Position numbers and translations under genes: made by a program. DNA of 64,000 nt from Dryocosmus kuriphilus (Eukaryota; Arthropoda; Insecta; Hymenoptera; Cynipidae), in the NCBI GenBank assembly GCA_038277395.1, contig CM076194.1:132713230-132777229 (forward strand), given 5' to 3'. The notes under the pieces are model-generated. The model did not search any database. It was not told the DNA's origin and saw only the letters and a program-made list of their open reading frames with translations. Below, piece by piece: positions 44,370 to 55,362 of the stretch. Every line of letters begins with the position of its first letter. Positions within the stretch are counted from its first letter, which is position 1.

Positions 44370-44720
44370 AACGCAAAAAACGTGACCGAACGCATTTCCG
44401 TAACTTTCTTCGCCTTTTTCTTGTTTTTCCAACGCAATGGTCTTTTCCTCGAAAAAAAATGGTTTTAGGCAGAAAGTGTATTCTACAAGAAAGATGTATT
44501 TTTATACTAGCTAAAACTTTTGTTCAAAACATTTTTCGAAATTCTGCGTATTTACTGAGATAAACGCAAAAAAATTGATTTTTATGGTTTTTTTTAATGG
44601 TTTTCACCATGAAAATCGCCTAGTCGCCAATTTTCACTATCATATTCGTAATCAGCGCATCAAAATACATAAGTATACGAAGTTTCAATTATATCGGAAA
44701 ATTGAGCTATTCGGAACTTT
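44370..44720 (-). repeat. inverted copy of the 37.6-38.3 kb units
   Basis: In reverse it matches the units at 37600-38285, ending at AGCTATTCGGAACT, the counterpart of AGTTCCGAATAGCT at 37611. Confidence 0.82.
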
Positions 44721-44739
44721 ATCCAAAATTAATTGTCCA

Positions 44740-45010
44740 GAGCGAGGCGCGAGTGTCATGATGAGAATATATTCCTTAATGTCGATAGAACCTTAAGTAA
44801 AATAATTTCTTTTGTAATTTTTAATAAAATTCAAATTTAATAATCTCATTAAAAGTAGGTGTTTTGAAAGTTTAAGACCCAAGTAACGAAAACTGACCAC
44901 GATGTACGAGGACCAAAAACATCCGAGCGCGAAGCGCGAGGCTTAAATATATCAGAGCGCAAAGCATGACGACCACCAGATCGCGCACTTTACGCGAAGC
45001 GCGCGATGAG
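44740..45010. repeat. short GCGCGAAGCGCG palindromic repeats
   Basis: Several copies of (G)AGCGCGAAGCGCGAG-like palindromes occur near 44738, 44928, 44956 and 44990 in otherwise AT-rich DNA. Function unknown. Confidence 0.6.
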
Positions 45011-46280
45011 AATGTGCCCGCGCAACGGGCAGATTTTTATAAAAATGTTTTACCGCACCCTGTTGATCTACATACCGACGAAGTACATAAATGGATGCTT
45101 CCTGCATAAAACAGTGGTTATTATTTATATAATAATATCTTGGTTCTCCACCCACGAATTTCTTCTGCAAGCTTGTATTGTTTATTTTTTATTTTTGTAG
45201 AAATCGTTAAATCAGCTGTTGTCCGCCGAGTCAGGGGCTTCGAGCTGAATCCTCTGAAAACTCTCCATCACGCCAATGAATGAGCTTATTTTGACGCGTT
45301 CCTTCCAACACGCCTTGAGATTAGCTTACAAAAGGCGTGCGACCCCCGCCGCGACGCATTGACCCACTGCCACAAAATCCTAGTTTTAAGCTACATTATA
45401 GTTGCCTCTAGCAAGTTTTTGAAAAATTAGAGTATAGATTTTGGAATATAATCTTATTATAATCCTATTCACTTAATAACTAATTTTTTTCTGAAACATT
45501 TGATAAAAACGGCAAATAAGATTTAAAGACACTTTTTTCCATATACATGTTGTTTTAATATTATTATTATATAAAAAAAAACATATAGTGAAATTATTAC
45601 TAGAATAGTATATATAATATAATTAATAATTAATGGACTTTATTATTTTATTATAACATTAAATCATTATAATAGAATCTTAATAATATGCACAAAATAA
45701 TCTTTTTTATTTTAAAATTATATGCTAATATCATAGCAGTATATGGATAAGGTTGTGCTGAAGGTAAGTATGCTAGCATATCTTCTGTAATTATTCCTTG
45801 AATCTCATTGTAACCTAGCCACATATCATGAAACTAGTATTCTCATCATCATCATCATCATCTCGAAGGCCTAAAAACGGATCTGTAAAGACAAAAGTAA
45901 AAGTTCTCATTACCAGTACAGAAAAAATTATACGCTGAAAATTGTATGACGGAAAAAAATACTCAACAGACATGTATTTTCAAATCATGATGCATGCAAC
46001 TGTCTCGGAGTGTGGGAATGAGAGAGAAAGAGACATCATTTTTGCTTTTTTAAATTTTGTTTTGTGTGTATATACCCAAATGGTACACAATCATGACCCC
46101 TAATCAATCTTCTTTTAGTATATATGGGTCGACATGTTTTTTCCTCATGTCGCATAACCATCTGATGATAAGAAGTTCTATGGATGGATCTAAGATTGAA
46201 TTTATTTGGTGGTTTCTTTTTGACTACTATATCACAGATCGAATCAAAGTTTATGCCTTCGGAGCTTCGATAGTTTAAAT
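45011..46280. other. AT-rich non-coding stretch
   Basis: No gene is supported. An ATC triplet run lies near 45845-45862. The 73-codon plus-strand frame at 46057 lies opposite the polymerase tail and has no recognisable content. Confidence 0.5.
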
Positions 46281-49200
46281 TTATACCTTTTTCTTTACAC
46301 CTATGGTGTTTCTTACCATCTGGTTAACGCACCTTGTCCACATAAAATTTAGGACCCTCGAGACAAATATCTCTATATAACTATCGGAATCATAAACTTC
46401 GAGCTCATTTACCGAATCGATGTCAAAATACAAAACGCGACGATGTTGTTTTTTAAAATAACCAAATAGTTTTAAACGGGCCTGCGCTGTTGTGTAAGTT
46501 GCTATTACAACATTAGTGATAGGTGATGGCGTTACAGCTTCACTTTTATAATTCCAAGATGCATAAATACTATGTTCATTCACAGGCAAAATATTATTGA
46601 GATTTTTAGCAGGGTTCTGAATGATCTCTAACCATTTCTGTTGACTGTTGTTAATCTCGGTCTTTGACATATTTTGTCGTTGGACAAATTTTTCCCAAAA
46701 TGAATTTAGGCAAAGCTTAGCCAACGAGCACGAAACCAGATTCTTTTTCATATTTTCTGGATCTATCGCTATACCGTCAGACTCTAAAATATACTGAATA
46801 AAAACCTTTCTCGATGTCTCGTCAGTACAATAGACAAGGTACCTAGGTGTCTCGTGTTTAAGCTTAAAAAATCGATTCATGTAGGCAACAAAAACACCAC
46901 TCATTTCAGTGACCTTATCGTATTGGGTCGCCTCATACTGCCAAATTTCAAAAATGGCAGTAAATTTGTATCCCTCTTGAATGGCTACTTTTATCTCATT
47001 GGAAACCCATGTTCCCTCTATTTCTGTCACATGTATTTACATATGGACAATCTTGTTGTAATTGTAACTTACAGAAAGTATTGCACAGAGGGAAAATGAG
47101 TTTTCCATGGATTCGCACAGGTAAAACAACTAAATACTTATCATTAGAAGGCAATACCCGACACTTAATCAAACCCTCCACTTTGGACAAATCATAGTTA
47201 CAACCCGTCAATAATGCACGGGCATCACCAACGTAAACCGTGGGATGACCTATGGGAAATTTACCGTATTCTGATATAATTGGGTATAGTGAGCAAACAT
47301 CAAGGTAAGAAATTTTAACTTTACCTTACGTAAGCTGTCGCTCCATTAACGCGTCCAAGGCACGTTGTATTTGATTTGGAATAGGTTTTGGTTATTTGAT
47401 GGTAAACATCAGGTTCGCAGAATAGTCAGGGGTTGTTTAAAATGTATCAGACACAGACTGGAAAGTCTTAAAGCTAAGATGAGTGACTTACCCAAAGTAC
47501 GAGTCGAACAGTCAGCGGTATTTAGTCATGTAGGGGTCGACTACTTTGGTCCAATAATGATTAAAGGAAAGAAATTTCGCAATGTTCTACCGTGTAAAAT
47601 GAATCTCTAGGATTCAAGGCCTCGGTCATTAAGAGTGGGTGGTCTTTTAAAAATGTAAATAAATCATTATCTTCAAGTTTTTTCTTATCAAAAGACACTC
47701 CACTTCTCGAATACCTCATAAACCCATGAGCGAAGACGGCCAGTTCGAGCTTTTGTTCTTTCAAAACGCTCATTTAGAGATTCTGAATCTTTTTTATCTG
47801 AACCTAATTTTTCATCCCGATTAAATTTGAAACAAGCTGTACACGCATGATAATAAAACCCCTGGAATTGGTAAACTATTTTGTCTTCTTCATTCGTATA
47901 ATAGCCGTCGAGACGTGGCCCTTCTGGTAGCCTAAATTTGCATGTCCTGCCTGCATAAGTGATCTCAATATTCTCTCGGCGTTCCTGGGATAATAGCCAC
48001 TCGATGGCTTTTCTTGACTAATTATCAGCTCACCTATAGCCACTGTTTGATATAATGCCTATATGATCAGCCTTCAAATCATTTTTCAGAAAAACTTTAT
48101 AACATGCTGATGCTATTGTGATACTTTCTACAAACGCATCTACACCAGACACATCAAGAAATAATTTCCTGAAAGATAAAGATACCCTACGCAAAATATT
48201 GACATCTTTTATACAGTATTACTGTAGTTCTTACTTGAAATTAAAGTTAATTTTGAAGCGAGACACGTTTTATACCAAGTATAAAACGACTCCCGGTGAA
48301 AAACATTTTTCATCCGAAATAGGACCAAAGTAATCTTGATTCTGAGGAGTGTTAAATAAATGAGGAAATGTACGCTTTTTTTCTTCCTCCAAACCGAAAG
48401 CTTTAGGCAGGTGGCTTAGAGGCATATTAAGGTAGTTCAAGCTATCTATAAATTGAGTCTGAACTACCTTCATTAAAAGGATACTTGTTCCATTAAGAAT
48501 AATTTCCAGTAGATTTCTAAGACCTCTTTCCTTGATAAGATGATTCAGAATAAACTGTGCATAAAACCCTTTAGAGTTGCGTACAATACATACTGTTTTG
48601 TTAAAATATTTCGTTATTTCATCAATTCTGAAACCAGATCTTCACTAAAAATGTACTGTCTAATTCCGCACTATTTACATCGCACATTCGGATTAGGATC
48701 GTTCATACAAGTAACATAAACTTGTTGCGCAGTGCATAGATTAAGCACACGTATCTTTGTCGATTCCTCACCGACAACAGATTCACTCTGCTGAGTTTCA
48801 AAGTCGTAGAAAATATAGGCAACTCTCTTTTTATCATTACACGATTCCCCATTTGGTGTTATGTAAAAAAATGGTTGCCTTTGCAAACTTTTTTGCACGC
48901 ATCACAATGGAAGAATCCACATTTGTGATCTTTTACTTTTAAATGGTTGATCAATTTTGAGCAACCACTACAGAATCTAAACACGGAGCAAATACCTTTA
49001 CCCTTGTTATAAGAATCAGCCTGTAAATAATTATTCATGCATTTTCCCCATAAAATGATCTAAGGCAAGATTCACACTTCATAACCCTTCTTTCATTTCC
49101 AAATAGATTTTGCTGATCACATTGCGGTAAACTATGATAGGCGTCACACTTTACTACACAAAAATGCTTATTGCATGGTGCATAAAAACATCTATCAGCA

Positions 49201-49508
49201 TCGGCCCCTATTAAATTTAAAATTGCAGAATATTGAAATTCTGGGGTATCCTCATAAAGTAAATAACTATTTTGTTTTACTATATTCCCTTTACTTGTAA
49301 TTTCTGAATGACCCTCATAAAATGGTTTCTCTTTTCCTGGTCCAAGAGTATCATAGTGATAGAAAGTCATAATCATCTGTGATTTTGCTAAAAACTTTTG
49401 ATATGCTATAAGTTCTAGAATTCCGCAACCATTTTCGGGTATAATGACCCCTGCATCTAACGTTAATTTATTAGCTGCTATACGTTGTTGATTGCTGCTT
49501 TTACGCAT
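46281..49508 (-). pseudogene. Polinton protein-primed type B DNA polymerase, degraded
   Basis: Minus-strand pieces run in polymerase order. The N-terminal domain (49508-49035) has YSAILNLIGADADRCFYAPC and Cys pairs. The exonuclease motif VAYIFYDFETQQSE is at about 48820. A middle part (48473-47561) contains HLPKAFGL and TEALNPRDSF. The palm start is at about 47320 (SYLDVCSLYPIISEYGKFPI), followed by DLSKVEGLIKCRVLPSNDKY, EGTWVSNEIKVAIQEGYKF and CSLAKLCLNSFWEKF. The catalytic box YFDIDSV replaces the usual YxDTDS. It replicates Polinton DNA. Frame breaks are many, and a BEL fragment is inserted at about 47345-47605. Confidence 0.88.
47345..47605 (+). pseudogene. BEL/Pao integrase fragment inside the polymerase gene
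   Basis: On the plus strand, opposite to the polymerase, an open stretch reads FWLFDGKHQVRRIVRGCLKC and VFSHVGVDYFGPIMIKGKKF. This is the zinc-binding end and the core start (Asp of GVDYFGP) of a BEL-type integrase. Only about 250 bp are present, with no LTR. The polymerase text is continuous around it (NPRDSF on one side, GRVNGATAY on the other), so it behaves like a small patch of foreign DNA. Confidence 0.8.
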
Positions 49509-49509
49509 T

Positions 49510-49881
49510 GTAGCCCAATCATTCTTTAAATATACATTTTTTCAATCATTCATCAATTTCCGTTTGGAAATTGCAACTAAAATTGCTTGCGAAACACACA
49601 TGGTGCCCTTAATCTCTCTCTTTAAGATCGAACGTGTAGTAATGCCATTCGTTAATTTAACAAAAGCTTTACTGGCTGGTATATAGATACTGATCATTAC
49701 TGAATGAAAAGTATTGTCTATTTGAAATCCTGTGGCAATTTGTACAACTTTTTATACAAGGTCCCACAGGTCTTCAAAATTCAAATCTTTTAAATGTATA
49801 AATGCCTTCCAAGCAACCCCTCTCCCAATCCATCCGACCAGAAAATTAGCCCCAATACGTCCGCTTGATCACAACAATCCG
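49510..49881. other. unassigned stretch
   Basis: No gene was recognised between the polymerase N-terminus and the two-exon gene. The plus-strand frame 49492-49686 has no known features. Confidence 0.4.
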
Positions 49882-50640
49882 TTAAATAATTAAATAATTA
49901 GCGAAAAGTTCAGGTTCACTGGAAGCCCTTGCAATCTGAGATGATCCTCTATTGACAGGCACTTCCGGTAGGCCTGCACCGACTTGGAGGTTTCTCAGCT
50001 CGTTCACGACATTCTCGCATTCTGGGGAAAAACAATGAAATTATGAAATACGATAAGAGAGTTCATGTTTTAATAAATGTATTTTAAATTTTGTAATATT
50101 TTATATTTAATATGATAATATTACCTTTATAGATTTGCTCCTTTATATCCAAAACTTCGGTCATAAACTCGTGAAAGCTCGAGTCCTCTTCCATTAGGGC
50201 ACTGTTCCTCTTTGTCAAGCAATGCTTCGTGTCCTGCCGTACATTATTTTTTAATTCAACGAAGGCATCCCACCCCTTACGCCTTGACTCGTGCTCTCTC
50301 TTCCTTACAAAATCCCTATCCAGCTTCAATTGATGCTGCTCTTCTTTCTTCCTCTCCACTACTTCCTTGCTTTTTATAACTTCCTAAACCTTAGTCTTTT
50401 AACAGTTTTCTTCAGTTTCCCTGAGGTGAATTTTCTTAGCCTCAGATTGTCGTTTTGAACTTTCCTCCTCTGATCGCACAGGCCTCTACACATTCTTTGG
50501 CTCCTTCCTAATCTCTGCAATGGAATTCTTCTTCTTCTTCTTTATCATTTCCTCGGCCTGCAGATTCTGCTGTTCTTGCTGATTGCTGTTCTCAATAGGA
50601 ACCGCATGACCGTTACTATTGAGAATTGTGAATGACTATT
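49882..50640 (-). pseudogene. two-exon coiled-coil gene of unknown function, with stops
   Basis: Exon 1 (about 50640-50125, minus) ends EVLDIKEQIYK at a donor AAG|GTAATA. Exon 2 (50021-49882) starts after TTTTTCCCCAG with ECENVVNELRNLQVGAGLPE and ends LFANYLII at a stop (49882-49884). The 103-bp intron has canonical GT-AG ends and joins the frames exactly. The protein is rich in Lys, Glu and Arg (EEMIKKKKKNSIAEIRKEPK, then QHQLKLDRDFVRKREHESRR). Three in-frame stops lie in the 5' part of exon 1. I do not recognise the family. It may be a decayed host gene or a spliced transposon gene. Confidence 0.55.
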
Positions 50641-51960
50641 CATTATCCTATTCTTACTAGATATTAATTACACATAAAATAGTTTGATATTTTCCAGAAC
50701 AAATTATAACTTATTAGGTAAAAAAACATCTGATATATCCTTTCAGCTTCAGGAAGCAATCAATCAATCTACAAACTCTTCAAGAAAATTCACTTCTGAA
50801 AGAAAATTACTATTAAGTAACTTCCCTATTAGCACCCAATATTACCTCAATGTTGCACCGATGTTTCCTGTAACGCCGATAATATTGACGGTAAAATGGA
50901 GGCACCATTGACGCAACATATCGATGGCCGTTTTTGGCAATTCAGTTATTGTATTTCACAACAAATATCCAGGGCTGCTACAGACTACTGGACATCAAAA
51001 AAGTAGAAAAAGTGACTAATTTAAGCCAAAAGGTAACTAAAAGTGATTAATTTCGAACACTAAAAGTGACTAAAAGTAACATTTTAACACTAAAATTGAC
51101 AAATTTCTATACAAAAAGAGGCCTATAACATCAACAGAACCACTTAATAAGTCATTTTCACACAAATTGTAATTTATTTTATTAATTTATTGTAATACAG
51201 TGATAAAGTTAAATAATTTAAATTTTAATATTAAACAAAAATTTTCAAACTATAGATTGATCCAACATAGGTACATTATTAAGATTTTCTTCTTTTGTTT
51301 GAACCAGAATCTAAAATCTCATTTTTTCTTTTTCCTACCGCTTTCTGGGTTCCATTAATTTCTTCTCGTTTTTTGTTTGGACTTTTTCCAAAGTTCTGTT
51401 ACTGCTACAAGTATAGCCCGGGAAATTTGAATTTCCTCCATGTTTCCTTTTTCCAGAGCCTTTTCAGTCTCGTATTAGTTTTGTGATGTTGCAATTTTGT
51501 ACCATCACAATAATTTTAATAAAATCTAAATTTCAAAGAAACCGTCTTCAGCTTTTGACACCTCGGGTACATTCGGCACTCCACGACGTCATTGTATTTT
51601 AAGTGTAAGCTAAGACAGATTAATTTTGGTCGCCTTTTATTTTTTTGTATGTAATCATTGTGAGCATTTATGCGGTCTTAAGTGGAGAGACTCAAAATTC
51701 ACTCATCTCGTGGCGTCATCGAGTAGGATTCGCTGTCACCTCCTTTGTTAAGCGAGGCTTCTACTGTCCGGAAACCTATATTTCACTTTTTCACGTTGCT
51801 CCTAGTTTCGTCGAGTTTTTACTGTTGAAAGTCCAAGATCCTAGGCAAGTTCCGGGTGCAGGCGTACTCAAGAGAATTACCCTGAAGTTCGCTACATGAA
51901 CAGGTAATTCTGTTTTAAAATTTATCGTTAAGGGTTATCCTTTATCAAAATTAAGGATAA
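50641..51960. other. AT-rich stretch without a supported gene
   Basis: Short diverged units containing AAAAGTGACTAA recur at 51000-51120. The open frames at 50684, 51295 and 51645 show no recognisable domains. Confidence 0.4.
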
Positions 51961-51969
51961 ACACAGGGC

Positions 51970-52085
51970 GAGGTGACCACAAAATCCGTCAGTGGACAGG
52001 CATCTCCGCCAAATTATCGTATAGGGCGAAATGACCATAAAGTCCGTCAGTGGACAGGCATTTCCGCCAAAAATTATCGTATCGG
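51970..52085 (+). repeat. tandem duplication of ~58 bp
   Basis: Two adjacent copies contain GGGCGA(G/A)(G/A)TGACCA, GTCCGTCAGTGGACAGGCAT and CCGCCAAA-ATTATCGTAT. The second has a few substitutions. Confidence 0.85.
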
Positions 52086-52089
52086 AGAA

Positions 52090-54110
52090 ACAGTACTAAT
52101 GCCTGTATGTTTCTCAATATCGTTCGAGAGTTGTATGGAAAACCACCCTACATCTGCCGACCGCAAGGTTCCATCCACCAATCCTCACCTAGGAGTCCAA
52201 CCATCCCTTAAAGGCTTCAAATCCCGTGTTCGAGTTTTCTACCAAGAAGAACTCGCGCCTAAGGAAGTAGCCAATCAGCGGGAAGGAAGGAAGGACGTGA
52301 AGAGAAGTTACGACAGCGAATCAGACCAGCAAAGATGTTTTGTCACCGATCTCTCTCTCTCTCTCTCTCTCTCTTTCTTAGCCGCAGCAATCTACACATT
52401 AGAGTCCCGTGCGTTATTGTCTCTCTCTTCCCCTGCTTTCACCCGTCAATCCCCTCTCTTTGTAATCGCTACCGCTTGCTCGTTCCACAGTCAGTCTAGT
52501 TCTGTGAGCCTAAGGTGCGAAAGTGTTGAAAATTTTAAGATTCTGACTGGAAGCAATTTTGCGAATTATAAAGGTAGGATTTCAATCCTTTAGTGATCTA
52601 GACAGGCTCCTTTTATTGTTAATTATCCTTATTAAACCTTTGGGCAACTCCTTGGCTGGGTCGCTTATAGTTGATAAAATTTTGGTGCACTTTTGTAAAA
52701 TGTATAATCTTTACATTAATCGGTATGGAGTGCCCACGCCTGACTCTCTCGTTCTCTTTTATTTATTAATTTTTATGTATAATGTAGTCTCCTTTCGCTA
52801 ATATTACCTCCCAACCCGTTTTCTCTTAACCTTCCCGACATTTGTGTAACTTTTAGTCCCGCTATTATTCTGAATTTAGTATTAATTTAATACCTTTTCA
52901 AATTGTAATTGTATTTCGATCTGTCTATATGCTATTGACCCCGTTCTTTCAGAGTGTAACGATAGTTTTGGTTCTCTTTTAAATTCTAATTCCTTTTGAC
53001 CACTATGTATTTCGACCCATTTCTCTGGACTCTCTTGACCTTGACATATCTCTGTATTATAATTATTCCCCCAATGCTTTAGTTTCGTGATTTCACTTTT
53101 GTAATGTAATTCTTTTGATTTTACCCTTTTATTCTGTATCTAGTATCGACACTCCCTCTGTAATTATCTGTAAATTCATCCTGTTATTATCTGTTTAGTT
53201 ATTGGCTTTTAATTATCCTAAATTTTCTCAAGATTATTTTCTCGGGTAATATTATCGATCTGTTCTCTGTTGACCCTCCCGACCTTGACGTAGCTTTTAG
53301 TCCCGCTATATTTTAATTCTGTAATTTTGTTCATATTCTAGATCTCATTTTCTTTTCTAGTTAAATTATAAATTATCTCGAATTTGTACGCTTTAAGACC
53401 TCCCGACCAGTTTCATTTAAGAATCCCCCCCCCCCCCCCCTTGTCATTGAATAATGTATTTCCCAGATTATCTCATAAATTCTGTTATATTAGCGACAAC
53501 GCCTTTTTTATTTATTTATTTATAGACTCCCTAGCGTATTATTTTATCATTATTGTTATTATTTATTCTGAAATAGACCTGTTATTCTGTTATTATTTAT
53601 TCTGAAATAGACCTGTTATTCTCACATAATTTCTGTAATATCTTCTCGGCTTGATACAGTTACTAATAAATTGTCAATTCTATTTTGCATATTTAGATGG
53701 GTCTTGCCAAAAATTTATTCGAACATCCCCTCCTCTACTTTATAACTGAGTTAGCTGTTTCTTTTGGATTTCTCTTAGCTTTTCTTGGGTGTTATCACTT
53801 ATCGTATCGTGATGAATTATTGTTTCTTATCGTTTAGGTTTTGAAAGTATTTTAGTTTGTCAGAACTCGAGTTCGAGGCTATGGACAATTAGCCTGGTAG
53901 CCCTCGTTTGCCTATTACCCGATTAGCGTTCGAGTTTGCGATTTGTATGGAAGATTTTAGAGATTTGTTTTAGGACTGTTTTTATGAAGGCTGGCGCCCG
54001 AGCTATCGAATACCTTTTATCTTTATTTTGTGCGAGGCCATAAAGGACCAATATATATCGTTACGTAAAAAGCCGCGTCACAATTTAGCGACCAACGTGG
54101 GAGGATTTCT
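52090..54110 (+). other. probable LTR/leader region of the Gypsy-like element
   Basis: It contains a (CT)n tract at 52350-52374 and pyrimidine-rich text with repeated phrases such as TTTTAGTCCCGCTAT (52853 and 53296). Two primer-binding-site-like words occur: TGGCGCCCGAGC near 53991 and GCGACCAACGTGGGA near 54087. The second resembles gypsy-type sites that follow the 5' LTR. No 3' LTR is in the window, so the LTR limits cannot be set. Confidence 0.45.
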
Positions 54111-54289
54111 TTTTTTTTGGATTAATTATCTTGAAGTTTTAGAATTAATTTCGTACAGGGAATCAAGAAATAATAATTTTTTTGAATTTAAATATAAACT
54201 AATTTGGCGACATTATTAAATTTATTGGTTTTGGAATTTTGAAAATTACTTTCGTTCTGGAAATTAGAAAATATTACCTCGCGAATTTA

Positions 54290-55030
54290 AATTTAAAATA
54301 TCGTGAGGACTATGAGTTCTATTTTGGAATTTTGAAAATTAATTTCGTTCAGGAAATTAGGAATTATTATTATTTGTGAATTTACATTTAAATATCGTGA
54401 GGACTATGAGTTTTATTTTGGAATTTTACAAAATTAATTTCGTTCAGGAAATTAGGAATTATTATTATTTCTGAATTTATATTAAATATCGTGAGGACTG
54501 TGAGTTTTATTTTGGAACTTTACAAATTAATTTCATTCAGGAATTTAGGAATTATTATTATTTCTGAATTTACATTTAAATATCGTGAGGACTATGAGTT
54601 TTATTTTGGAATTTTACAAATTAATTTCGTTCAGGAAATTAGGAATTATTATTATTTCTGAATTTACATTTAAATATCGTGAGGACTATGAGTTTTATTT
54701 TGGGAATTTTACAAATTAATTTCGTTCAGGAAATTAGGAATTATTATTATTTGTGAATTTATATTTAAATATCGTGAGGACTATGAGTTTTATTTTGGAA
54801 TTTTGACAAATTAATTTCATTCAGGAATTTAGGAATTATTATTATTTCTGAATTTACATTTAAATATCGTGAGGACTGTGAGTTTTATTTTGGAATTTTA
54901 CAAATCAATTTCGTTCAGGAAATTAGGAATTATTATTATTTGTGAATTTACATTTAAATATCGTGAAGACTATGAGTTTTATTTTGAAACTTTGAAAATT
55001 AATTTTGTTCAGGAAATTAGAAAATATTAT
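54290..55030 (+). repeat. ~94-bp tandem repeat in the retrotransposon leader
   Basis: About eight copies of a roughly 94-bp unit contain ATATCGTGAGGACTATGAG, TTTATTTTGGAA and TCGTTCAGGAAATTAGGAAT. The units are well conserved, so the array expanded recently. It lies between the primer-binding-like site and gag. Confidence 0.9.
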
Positions 55031-55362
55031 TTCGTGAATTTAAATTCAAACACCGTTAGGACAGAGAGTTTAAGGCCGGCACTCCAGCCTTCAGTACCAT
55101 ATTTACGAAATTGTTTTGATCGCCTTTGACAATTGTCTCCTATCTCATTATTGCGAACACCTGTGTTTACGAACTTGTTTTGATCGCCTTTGCTGCTCGT
55201 TTATTATTTTGAAATACTTACCGATTTGACTTTCGCTTGAAATATTCATTCCCTCTAGAATTATAAATACTATTTTCTCTATCGACATAATAATTTCAAG
55301 CACACAATACCTTTGACATTCTATAGCCGGCATAAAGTCCCGAATAGAAACCAAAATTAAAA

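Noticed and set aside
31871..49508. An active virus-like Polinton
   Set aside because: Every gene has stops or frameshifts, the ATPase is cut, and the polymerase contains foreign DNA; it is a fossil.
52350..52374. (CT)n tract as a promoter element
   Set aside because: GAGA-type function is possible, but a simple repeat alone does not support a promoter call.
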